Below the pieces are notes generated by a model. It did not search any database, was not told where the DNA came from, and saw only the letters and a program-made list of their open reading frames with translations. Shown piece by piece: positions 17,715-25,059 of a stretch of 48,347 nucleotides of DNA. The first letter of the stretch is position 1; the number at the start of each line of letters is the position of its first letter. This DNA comes from Polyangiaceae bacterium (GTDB lineage: Bacteria; Myxococcota_A; Polyangia; Polyangiales; Polyangiaceae): assembly GCA_025937835.1 (NCBI GenBank), contig JAICQO010000047.1, forward strand, positions 1-48,347, given 5' to 3'. A program made the position numbers and the translations under genes.

Positions 17715-18493
17715 CAGTTCACTTGATACTCCGTGAGCTCTTCGACCTGGCCGCCGGTCTCCTTCACCTTGCCGACGTTGGGCACGTACCAGTACTTCTT
17801 TTCGTTCATCGAGCCGCTGACCTTGCGCAGCACGACGGCCTCGAACGTGCCTGCCGGCACCGTGACCGACTCGATGCCGTCCACGAACCAGCGGTCGTTG
17901 GTGACGACGTCGTTGCTCGCCTGCCCGCCGACCCGGATCTTGTTCTCTTTGTACGACTCGAGCCAGGTCGCACCCACCGCGACGTGCGCCGCGGAGCTGT
18001 CGACGTGCAGCTTGTGCGGATCCCAGAACTCCTCGAGCTCGAGCTCTTTCGTGGAGCGGCTGAACGACTGTTCGCGGTAGCGGACCACGCGCTCGCCGTC
18101 GATCGCCTGCCAGCTCCGGGTCTCGTCGAGATCCACGCCGTCCCCGGTGTCGTTCTTGTGGGTGATGACGAGGTTCGCCATCTTGTCCTTGTTCGGGCCC
18201 GTTCCGCCGACGGGCTGAAGCTCACCGACCGTCGTGCGCTTGGTCGTCACGGTGCCGTCTTCGGTCACGCGGTACGTCCAGCTGTTGCCGACGGTCCACG
18301 GCAGGAGCGGACCGCGCGACATCGCGGCGCCGCTGCTGCCACCGCCGCCGGGTGCGCCGGCGACGCCCGAGCCGCCGCCGGTCGCGCCCGGAGTGCCTCC
18401 GGCATTGCCGTTGTCTTCTCCTGGATCCTCGCTGCCACAGGCCAGGGCCAGCGCGGCCAACAGCGAAACGGCGAAACCTCGAACCAAGTTCAT
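17714..18493 (-). CDS. Lipoprotein of the phosphate unit, DUF3108-like
   Basis: A 259-residue lipoprotein (lipobox ALAC, Cys19) with a Gly/Ala-rich linker (about 25-58) and a beta-rich domain. It starts LLPWTVGNSWTYRV and ends KKYWYVPNVGKVKETG, a pattern seen in DUF3108/TapB-like exported proteins of unknown function. AAGGAG lies 11 nt before the ATG. It follows the kinase-like gene by 22 nt and overlaps the VTC gene by one base. It may bind a ligand or a partner at the membrane, but nothing catalytic is visible. Confidence 0.8.
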   Translation of the reverse strand: MNLVRGFAVSLLAALALACGSEDPGEDNGNAGGTPGATGGGSGVAGAPGGGGSSGAAMSRGPLLPWTVGNSWTYRVTEDGTVTTKRTTVGELQPVGGTGPNKDKMANLVITHKNDTGDGVDLDETRSWQAIDGERVVRYREQSFSRSTKELELEEFWDPHKLHVDSSAAHVAVGATWLESYKENKIRVGGQASNDVVTNDRWFVDGIESVTVPAGTFEAVVLRKVSGSMNEKKYWYVPNVGKVKETGGQVEELTEYQVN

Positions 18494-18515
18494 GATCGGC
18501 GCATCTCCTTGACGT

Positions 18516-20219
18516 TCAGGCGTCGAGCTCCCCGCCGGGATTTTTGAGGCGGTGGATCCCGAGGTACATTGCAGCCACGTGTTTTAGCAGCGACACGTTG
18601 CCGGGGTATTTTTCGAGCTGGCGCTCGACGAGGGCCTTGCCACGGGGGCCGTCGGCGAGCGGACCGAGGGTTTTCGCCACGGTCGAGGGCCAGAGGTCCG
18701 CGCAGCGCTCGCGGAGCTGCCAGGCTTCGGCATCGTCGAGCGAATCCAGGCTGTCGATGGCCTCTTTGCAGTCCAGGGCCACGGCCTGCCGCATCACCCA
18801 GGCGCGCGGCTCGGTGGCGCGCCGGAGCGAGGCCATCACCACCTTGGGTGCGCGGTGCAGGCTCTCCTCGCGCCAGCTGAAGCTGCGCGGGCTGAGCACC
18901 CCGGCAAGTGACGCGAGCGCCGCGACCGGCGCCGCGACGCGCGCCGTTTCGCGCACGGCCCAGGCGCGCTCGTCGTCGAGCCCGGTCACCGACTTGCAGG
19001 CGGTTTTTGCCTCTTCGTAGTCGCGAGCAAGCCCGTTGCCCACGCGCTTCAGCCACTGGTCGCGCAAGAGCCAGGCGCGCTCGCCTGCGAGCGTGGCGAG
19101 CGAGCTCACCACCTGCTCGGAGTGACTCGCGTACTGGCGATCGCGGATGCCCCACGACGCCGCGTCGTCGAGCCCCTCGCACGAGGCGAGCACGTCGGCC
19201 GCTGCGCGGCTCTCGAGCGCGAGGCGCAGCTCACGAGCGCGGACGTGCTCGGCGGGCAGCCCCGCGAGCGTGCGGGCCACGGCAGCTGGAAATTTCTCGA
19301 GCAGCTGTTCGCGGAGCTCCCAGCTCAGCGGATCGTCGAGCCCGGACAGGCCCGCCAGGATCGCCTCCGGAACACGCTCGGCGAGCGCGCGCCGGCGCGC
19401 GTCGATCTCTGCGCCGAACAGACCACTCAGCAAGTACGCCGAGACGCGGGGCTCGCGCTCGCTGCGCTGATCGATCCAGCGCAAGAATGCGTCGAACGCC
19501 GCTCGCTGAGTGCGGAGCGGCGCGGGCGCGGGGCGCGCCGCTCGCTCGGCCCGGAATCCGCGGAGCGCCGTCGGAGAACCCGACTGGCGCGCCTCGCGGA
19601 CCAGGCTCGTCACGCGCTCGACCGTAGCCTCGAGCGCGTCCTCGTTGTCGACCACCGCCCAGCGCTCGGGCGAGCCCGCGGCGAGCTCGAGGTAACCCTG
19701 GCGCATGCGGTGCTGCAGACCCACGCCCGCGAGCCCCTTGCGCGACGGCGCGCGCTTGTCTCGAGCTGCGATCTTGGACGCCTTGCGCCGCGCCCGCGCC
19801 AGCACGGGGTCCACGTCGACCAGCACCACCAGATCCGGTGCCAGACCACGCGCTGCTTGCTCGAGGATCGGCTGCATCCACTCGCGAGACAGCTTGCGCC
19901 CCGCGCTGCCCAGGATCTGCGCCGTGAACAAGAAGCGGTCCGCGATCACCAGATCGTGGCTCGCGAGCGCCGGACGCAGCGCCTCTTCGATGAGCTGTAC
20001 CTCGCGGGCGACGTAGAGCAGAAACTCCGCCTCCGGCACGAGCTCGATGTTCTTCGCGTCGCGGCCCAGATCGCGGATCGCCTCGGTCACGGACGAGGCG
20101 AACTTGCCGTCCGCGCGCAGGTGCTTCACCCGCAGGCCACCCGCTGCGAGCTTCTCCGCCACCAGGTTGGAGACTGTGGTTTTTCCGCTGCCGTCGATAC
20201 CTTCGAACACCACGAACAT
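18516..20219 (-). CDS. Thymidylate-kinase-like protein with helical-repeat tail
   Basis: A 567-residue protein, over twice the usual length of dTMP kinase (about 210). Residues 1-210 are a TMK-fold kinase: P-loop FEGIDGSGKTT, the DRF motif (IADRFLFTAQILG) and an Arg-rich lid (ARRKASKIAARDKR). Residues about 260-550 are roughly ten helical repeats of 27-35 residues. Their consensus is D-D-x-x-x-W-x-L-R-E, then P-x-x-V-x-x-S-L-x-G-L; clear copies start at 294, 350, 414, 469 and 495. This looks like a HEAT-like solenoid and I know no such fusion. It overlaps the porin stop by one base (TGATG). The substrate may not be dTMP; a phosphate- or polyphosphate-linked nucleotide kinase is an alternative. 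Confidence 0.85.
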   Translation of the reverse strand: MFVVFEGIDGSGKTTVSNLVAEKLAAGGLRVKHLRADGKFASSVTEAIRDLGRDAKNIELVPEAEFLLYVAREVQLIEEALRPALASHDLVIADRFLFTAQILGSAGRKLSREWMQPILEQAARGLAPDLVVLVDVDPVLARARRKASKIAARDKRAPSRKGLAGVGLQHRMRQGYLELAAGSPERWAVVDNEDALEATVERVTSLVREARQSGSPTALRGFRAERAARPAPAPLRTQRAAFDAFLRWIDQRSEREPRVSAYLLSGLFGAEIDARRRALAERVPEAILAGLSGLDDPLSWELREQLLEKFPAAVARTLAGLPAEHVRARELRLALESRAAADVLASCEGLDDAASWGIRDRQYASHSEQVVSSLATLAGERAWLLRDQWLKRVGNGLARDYEEAKTACKSVTGLDDERAWAVRETARVAAPVAALASLAGVLSPRSFSWREESLHRAPKVVMASLRRATEPRAWVMRQAVALDCKEAIDSLDSLDDAEAWQLRERCADLWPSTVAKTLGPLADGPRGKALVERQLEKYPGNVSLLKHVAAMYLGIHRLKNPGGELDA

Positions 20220-21616
20220 CAGAACGACACCGCCGCTTGCAATAACAGCCCGAGGTGATCGGGCTTTCGACCACCGAAGTAACCCGTGGCGCCGGAGGGG
20301 AAGTTCCGCTGGGATTTCGCGATTTCACCTTGCAGGCCAAGGCGGGCGCGATCCCAATAGCCGACGTTCACTCCGAGCGCCGCTTCGTAGACGAAGTCGG
20401 AGGTTACCTCGGTATCGGGCTCCATCAAGCTGAACAGGCCGAACGGCTCGACGTAGGTCTGATCCGGCGCCATGCCGCCGAAGCGCAGGCCGGCGCACAG
20501 CCGCCCCGCCACGAACAGCGCGTCGTCTTCGTCCGGCGCTTTTTCGCGGTGCTCGTACCAGCTCTCGCCGACCATGCCCTCCGCCCAGACCCGCAGCCCC
20601 GCGTCGCCGAACGCGACGTCGAGCACGGCGTCCACGCCGGCGGTCAGGTAGTGGTCGAATTCACCGACCTCCGCCGAGCCGGCGCGGTGCTCGTAGTACG
20701 CCCCGAGGTCGAGCGCGTCGGCGAGCTCGATCCCGGCGCGCAGCACGTAGCTCTGCCCGTCGAGATAACTCTCGGGCGAGACCTCGCGCAGCGCGATCGG
20801 ATCGGTGTTGCGATCCCCCGGCACGATTTCCTCTTCCAGCACGCTGCCCTGGAAAGCGCCCAGACTGACGTACGGCTTGATGCCGCCGCGCCCGCGCATG
20901 CCCAATAACACACCGGGGTGACGGCCGCCGACGTCGAGCCAGTCGTCCAGGATGTCGTGCAACAGCCCGCGCCGCACGACCGGAAGGTCGAACAGCGACT
21001 CCATCGCGTAGGCCGAGACCGGCATCTTGAAGTTGCCGGCCTTGGCGCTGAAGTGCCGGTCCTTCGCCAGGAGGTAGGCGTCCTTCATGTCCGGGCCGTC
21101 AGCGACCTCGAGCTCGATCTCGCCCGACAACCACTCGAGCGGGGACTGGTACTTGAGGCTGAAGCGCGCGGTCGGAATCGTGAGATCGAGCGTGTGCGGG
21201 TGCTCGGTTTCGGGGAGCAGCGTCGCCTGGTCCACGACCTCCCGCTCGTGCCGCCGGAGCTCGCCGAGCACGAACACGCGCCCCTTGAAGGTGAACTCAC
21301 CGACCGCGCGGATCTGCTTCGGATCCTTCTTCTTCTTTTTCTTCTTCTTGCCCTCTTCGTCCTGATCGGCGGCGGCCTCGACCTCGGCGAGCGGAGATGC
21401 GCTCGGTACCGAGGCAACGCTCGGTAGAGGAGCGCTGGCAGGCGCCTCCGGCGCCGGAGCAGCCTCCGCTGCCGCGGCCGGAGCGGTAGTGGGCGCCGGC
21501 TCCGGCGCAGCGGCGGGCGGCGTGACCTCGGCCGCTGACTCCTGGGCGTACAGCGGCGAGCCGTACGCGAGAACCGACGATAGAACTAGCCCGGTACCGA
21601 CGCGGCGTCGCTTCAC
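20219..21616 (-). CDS. Phosphate-porin-like outer-membrane protein
   Basis: A 465-residue exported protein with a signal peptide (cleavage after YAQ-like residues, about 25). An Ala/Pro-rich spacer (30-85) leads to an acidic stretch running into eight lysines (about 88-97), and then a beta-barrel of about 360 residues ending in Phe. The barrel segment SGEIELEVADGPDMKDAYL... AKAGNFKMPVSAYAMES... RRGL resembles the OprO/OprP phosphate-selective porins. The barrel ends ...LLLQAAVSF, a proper outer-membrane signal. The start GTG 21616 overlaps the upstream stop (GTGA). The lysine run uses mixed AAG/AAA codons, so it is not a slipped homopolymer. Phosphate uptake is inference from resemblance and context. 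Confidence 0.85.
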   Translation of the reverse strand: MKRRRVGTGLVLSSVLAYGSPLYAQESAAEVTPPAAAPEPAPTTAPAAAAEAAPAPEAPASAPLPSVASVPSASPLAEVEAAADQDEEGKKKKKKKKDPKQIRAVGEFTFKGRVFVLGELRRHEREVVDQATLLPETEHPHTLDLTIPTARFSLKYQSPLEWLSGEIELEVADGPDMKDAYLLAKDRHFSAKAGNFKMPVSAYAMESLFDLPVVRRGLLHDILDDWLDVGGRHPGVLLGMRGRGGIKPYVSLGAFQGSVLEEEIVPGDRNTDPIALREVSPESYLDGQSYVLRAGIELADALDLGAYYEHRAGSAEVGEFDHYLTAGVDAVLDVAFGDAGLRVWAEGMVGESWYEHREKAPDEDDALFVAGRLCAGLRFGGMAPDQTYVEPFGLFSLMEPDTEVTSDFVYEAALGVNVGYWDRARLGLQGEIAKSQRNFPSGATGYFGGRKPDHLGLLLQAAVSF

Positions 21617-23712
21617 TTGCCGCGCCCCGGGTACGGTCGTGCCTGCTTCACGATCAGCTTGGCGTCGCCCGGCGTGCTGTCTTCGTCATCGTATTTGAAT
21701 TCGACGTCCATCGCGTACCAATCGTTGTTACCCGCGCCCGGTCCGTAGGCCTTCGAGAAGCGCTGGTGGATGGCATCGAGGGCCACTCCCAGATCGTAAA
21801 TCTGCCGGCGCGTCAGCACCGTCTGCCCCTCGGGGACCAGGTTGGAGTGCGAGGTATACGTCGTGGGCTGCCCCGGCTCATTGAAATAGTAAACGAAGTT
21901 GTCGGTGGTGATGCCGGGCGGCGGGTGCACGACCTCGCTCGCGCCGCCAAACTGCACGTTCACGTAGAACCCAGGCTGAAGCTGCAGCGGGTCGAACGGG
22001 TTCGCGGTGATCGCCACGCCGTTCGCCTCTTCCTCCGGGAAGTTGTGGTGGACGAGCAGCCCCATGCCCACGGACTTGTGGTCGATGCTGTGGTAGCGCC
22101 GCTCCTCGAACGTGCGGAACAGCCAGATGCTGGCCCAGGTCTCGCGCAGCGCGTCCAGCACGTCGGGCCAGTCGAGCTCACCCGTGGCCTTGTCGATCCT
22201 GCCGGTGTGGGATTCGTAGCAGCCGGCGCAGGGGAACCCGTCGAGGTCCTCGCTGTTGGTGCTGGTGCGGAAGCGCATGCTCGTCTTGGGAAAATCCGTG
22301 TCCAGCTTGGCCCGCAGCAGATCCTGAAGCTCCTGGCTGACCGCACCCAGCATCATGTCGTCGCGCAGCTTCTTCAGCCGCTGGTCGCGCACGGCCGGAT
22401 CGTTCACGAACGTCGGGTCGGCCAGCATCTGGTCGATCTGGTCGTAGAACCCGTTGTCCTCCATGAACTGGACGTAATAGTAGATCGGCACGCCGAAGGC
22501 CTTGCGCACCGGTACGCCCTCGGTCTTCGCGAGGATCGAGTAATGCGCCGTCTTCGCACCGTAGGCCAGGATCGCCGTCTTGATCCCCTGGAGCAGCTCC
22601 CCCGAGCTCTCGTCGACGATGTCCTCGACGTTTTTGAGTGAGCGCTCGTCCAGGTTCAGCGCCGGCAGCGCCACGCCTTTCGGACGGCGGGCTTCCCAGT
22701 CCGCGGCGGCCTCCGCGTCGGTCGCAGGCACCACCGAGTACTCGAACGCGCCGACCGTGAACTTGACCCACTGCCCCTCGAGCGCGCGGAGCGCTGGGTT
22801 TTGCGAAGCCCCACGCAGGCCCATGTTCGGCGTCTTGCGGTTCACCGCCAGCACGTTGACGTGCGAGAGCGGCGTCTGAAACTCGTCCGTGATCATGCCG
22901 CTGACGACCGTGATGTCGTTCGGGATCTCGTCGAGCACGACGATGTCTTGGAAATCGACGTACTTCGACGCGAGCTCGGCGGCGTTGAAGAAGCGCAGCC
23001 GGCCCACGACGGAGCCCAGGTTCAGCGGTTGGTAGTCGATGCCGCGGTAAAGCTCGGTGGTGGAGACCGTGGGCATCGCCGCGCCCGCCTTGGCGGCTTC
23101 GAGCGCAACGCTCTCCGAAGTCGGGTGAAACGCGAGAGCCGGGCCGAAGTACGTGTGGCTCTTCACCGCTTCGTACAGCTTCGTCATCATCGCCGACGAG
23201 GCCGTGTCGTACGGCGCCATCTCGAGCGTCCAGGTCCCCGGGCCCTCGTAGTAGGTGATCGCGCCGAGGATGAAGCGCCGCTCGGGGCTCGAGTATTGCC
23301 CGCTGTTGAAGGTCGCGAGATCCTCGACGAACGGCCGACCGTTGCCGGAGAGGTGCGTCGAAGCGAACTCGTAGTGGATCGCGTACTTCGTGCTGTTCTG
23401 AAAGTAGATCTTGTCGCCGTCCTGCTGGTCGAGCACCACCTTGCCCGAGCGGGCGCCCGGGATGCTCTGATCCAGCGGCAGCGAAGCCAGCGCGTCGAAG
23501 TCAGCGCGGCAGCCGATGCGCGTCGCAAAATCCGACTCCACGCCCGCCGGCAGCTCGCACGTGCCTTCCTGAACGACGGCCGGCGCCCCGCCGGTTCCGC
23601 CGGCACCGCCGCCCGGGCCCGCCGGGGCGGCCGGATTGCCGTCGCTCTCCGAACAACCGAACAACGCGAGCAGCACGCTCGCCAGTACGCCGATCCGCAG
23701 CCATTCCGACAT
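21613..23712 (-). CDS. Exported lipoprotein with phosphohistidine and PEP-synthase-like ATP-grasp domains
   Basis: A 699-residue lipoprotein (lipobox LFGC, Cys20) with a Gly-rich linker. After an N-terminal domain of about 230 residues with no known match comes a phosphohistidine swivel domain (TPLSHVNVLAVNRKTP, His284). An ATP-grasp domain of the PPDK/PEP-synthase type follows (YGAKTAHYSIL, RFRTSTNSEDLDGFPCAG, WASIWLFRTFEERRYHSIDH, AITANPFDP), closing with VKQARP. The PEP-binding barrel is absent, and the domain order matches glucan water dikinases, not PEP synthase. The start at 23712 was chosen for GAGGACATCG just upstream; 23724 and 23727 are alternatives. It is the first gene of the phosphate unit. 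An ATP-using enzyme outside the cytoplasm is odd; the acceptor is unknown. Confidence 0.85.
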   Translation of the reverse strand: MSEWLRIGVLASVLLALFGCSESDGNPAAPAGPGGGAGGTGGAPAVVQEGTCELPAGVESDFATRIGCRADFDALASLPLDQSIPGARSGKVVLDQQDGDKIYFQNSTKYAIHYEFASTHLSGNGRPFVEDLATFNSGQYSSPERRFILGAITYYEGPGTWTLEMAPYDTASSAMMTKLYEAVKSHTYFGPALAFHPTSESVALEAAKAGAAMPTVSTTELYRGIDYQPLNLGSVVGRLRFFNAAELASKYVDFQDIVVLDEIPNDITVVSGMITDEFQTPLSHVNVLAVNRKTPNMGLRGASQNPALRALEGQWVKFTVGAFEYSVVPATDAEAAADWEARRPKGVALPALNLDERSLKNVEDIVDESSGELLQGIKTAILAYGAKTAHYSILAKTEGVPVRKAFGVPIYYYVQFMEDNGFYDQIDQMLADPTFVNDPAVRDQRLKKLRDDMMLGAVSQELQDLLRAKLDTDFPKTSMRFRTSTNSEDLDGFPCAGCYESHTGRIDKATGELDWPDVLDALRETWASIWLFRTFEERRYHSIDHKSVGMGLLVHHNFPEEEANGVAITANPFDPLQLQPGFYVNVQFGGASEVVHPPPGITTDNFVYYFNEPGQPTTYTSHSNLVPEGQTVLTRRQIYDLGVALDAIHQRFSKAYGPGAGNNDWYAMDVEFKYDDEDSTPGDAKLIVKQARPYPGRGK

Positions 23713-23788
23713 CGATGTCCTCATCACGACCTGGGCAAGTAGTCACCCGACGCACATTCACGGAGTCACGGTTTTTCGCAATTTGGTT

Positions 23789-23828
23789 TCAGACCCTTAC
23801 GAACCACCACGATGGTGAGCGGGTCTGA
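23789..23828 (-). promoter_or_regulatory. Nested stem-loop in the leader of the phosphate operon
   Basis: TCAGACCC and GGGTCTGA form an exact 8-bp outer stem. Inside lies a second hairpin, CACCA-CGA-TGGTG. The structure is about 80 nt upstream of the first gene of the six-gene unit. On the plus strand it is followed by GATTTTCT, so it could also act as a terminator of plus-strand transcription. No known riboswitch class is recognised. Confidence 0.4.
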
Positions 23829-23927
23829 TTTTCTGGTTGAGAACCGGGGCTTCGGCGTCGGACCCGTCAACCATGGCTGGAATTTCGACGGACCACCAGC
23901 TGCCTGATCTGCCCCCCTACGAATACG

Positions 23928-23937
23928 TCATATATGA
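23928..23937. promoter_or_regulatory. A/T-rich palindrome TCATATATGA
   Basis: A perfect 10-bp palindrome in a locally A/T-rich patch between the divergent phosphate operon and phosphatase gene. It could be part of a promoter or a regulator site. GTCATA within it recalls half of a Pho box, but the required second repeat is missing. Confidence 0.25.
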
Positions 23938-24014
23938 AGATTTAGGCCCTCACTGGAGCAGGCCAACGCAGCGGGCACTGGGAGCGTGTTAGATCGCCGC
24001 CCACGAGTCCACGG

Positions 24015-25046
24015 ATGCCCGAAGCGTCACCGAACCCGCCTGAGCGGCGGCTCACCCTGAGACAGCGGCGCGTGCTCGGCGTCACGGTGCTCGTCCTCGG
24101 GGCCGGAGCCGCCGGGGCGATAGTCCTCTCTTGTTGCAAGCGCGAGGGCCGAGCTCCGCAGAGCAGCCAGGCGCTCGTCCAGACCGTCCCCGGCGCGGCC
24201 GCCTCTACGCCGGCCGGAGCTGCCGAAGCCGCAGCCGCCCCGTCGTGCGCTCCCCCCGCGCCGCTGCCGACCACCCGCTTCGCCGTGATCGGCGACTTCG
24301 GGTACGAAGGTCCGAACGAGCAGCGCGTCGCCGATTTCGTGAAGAGCCAGACGCCCGAGTTCGTGCTCACGACCGGCGACAACAACTACGTGTACGGCGA
24401 GCAGAAGACCATCGATGCCAACATCGGCCAGTACTACGCCGAGTACATCTGTCCGTACTCGGGTCGCTTCGGTCCGGGCGCGAGCGTGAACCGCTTCTTC
24501 CCTGCCCTCGGCAACCACGACTGGGCCACGCGCTCGCTGCCGTACCTCGACTATTTTCAATTGCCGGGCAACGAGCGCTACTACGACGTCGTCTGGGGCA
24601 ACGTGCACCTGTTCGTGATCGATAGCGACCGGCACGAACCGGACGGCATCACCGCGGACTCGAAGCAGGCCGCGTGGCTTCGAGAGCGGCTCGCCGCCTC
24701 CAAGTCCCGCTGGAAGGTCGTGGCCATGCATCACCCGCCCTACTCTTCGGGCTCTCACGGCTCGTCGCTCGCGCTTCGCTGGCCGTACGAGGCCTGGGGC
24801 GCGAGCCTGGTGCTGGCCGGCCACGACCACCACTACGAGCGCGTCGAGGTCGGCAAGGTTCCCTTCATCGTCAACGGGCTCGGCGGCCGTAGCCTGTACG
24901 CGATCGAAGCGCCGATCCCGGGCAGCGTGGTGCGCTTCGCGGCGGCCTACGGCGCGCAGATCATCGAAGCCACGCCCACCGAGCTAGTGTCCCGCTTCTT
25001 CACCACCGACGGCAAGCTGATCGACGAGCGGAAGTTGTCCGACTAG
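24015..25046 (+). CDS. Exported acid-phosphatase-like metallophosphoesterase
   Basis: A 343-residue protein with an N-terminal membrane/signal helix (residues about 18-38, ending near two cysteines, SCC, a possible lipidation site) and an Ala/Pro-rich linker. A calcineurin-like phosphatase domain of the ACP5/purple-acid-phosphatase kind follows. Metal ligands are seen in VIGDFG, TTGDNNYVYG, ALGNHDW, AMHHPPYSSG and AGHDHHYER. It should hydrolyse phosphate esters in the periplasm or outside. It is divergent from the phosphate operon, a sensible partner for a porin and cotransporter. murJ follows after 13 nt and may be co-transcribed. Confidence 0.93.
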   Translation: MPEASPNPPERRLTLRQRRVLGVTVLVLGAGAAGAIVLSCCKREGRAPQSSQALVQTVPGAAASTPAGAAEAAAAPSCAPPAPLPTTRFAVIGDFGYEGPNEQRVADFVKSQTPEFVLTTGDNNYVYGEQKTIDANIGQYYAEYICPYSGRFGPGASVNRFFPALGNHDWATRSLPYLDYFQLPGNERYYDVVWGNVHLFVIDSDRHEPDGITADSKQAAWLRERLAASKSRWKVVAMHHPPYSSGSHGSSLALRWPYEAWGASLVLAGHDHHYERVEVGKVPFIVNGLGGRSLYAIEAPIPGSVVRFAAAYGAQIIEATPTELVSRFFTTDGKLIDERKLSD

Positions 25047-25059
25047 GCTCCGGCCAGCC

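Noticed and set aside
23728-24014. Pho box before the phosphate operon
   Set aside because: Only half-site resemblance (GTCATA) was found. The paired 7-bp direct repeats at 11-bp period are missing.
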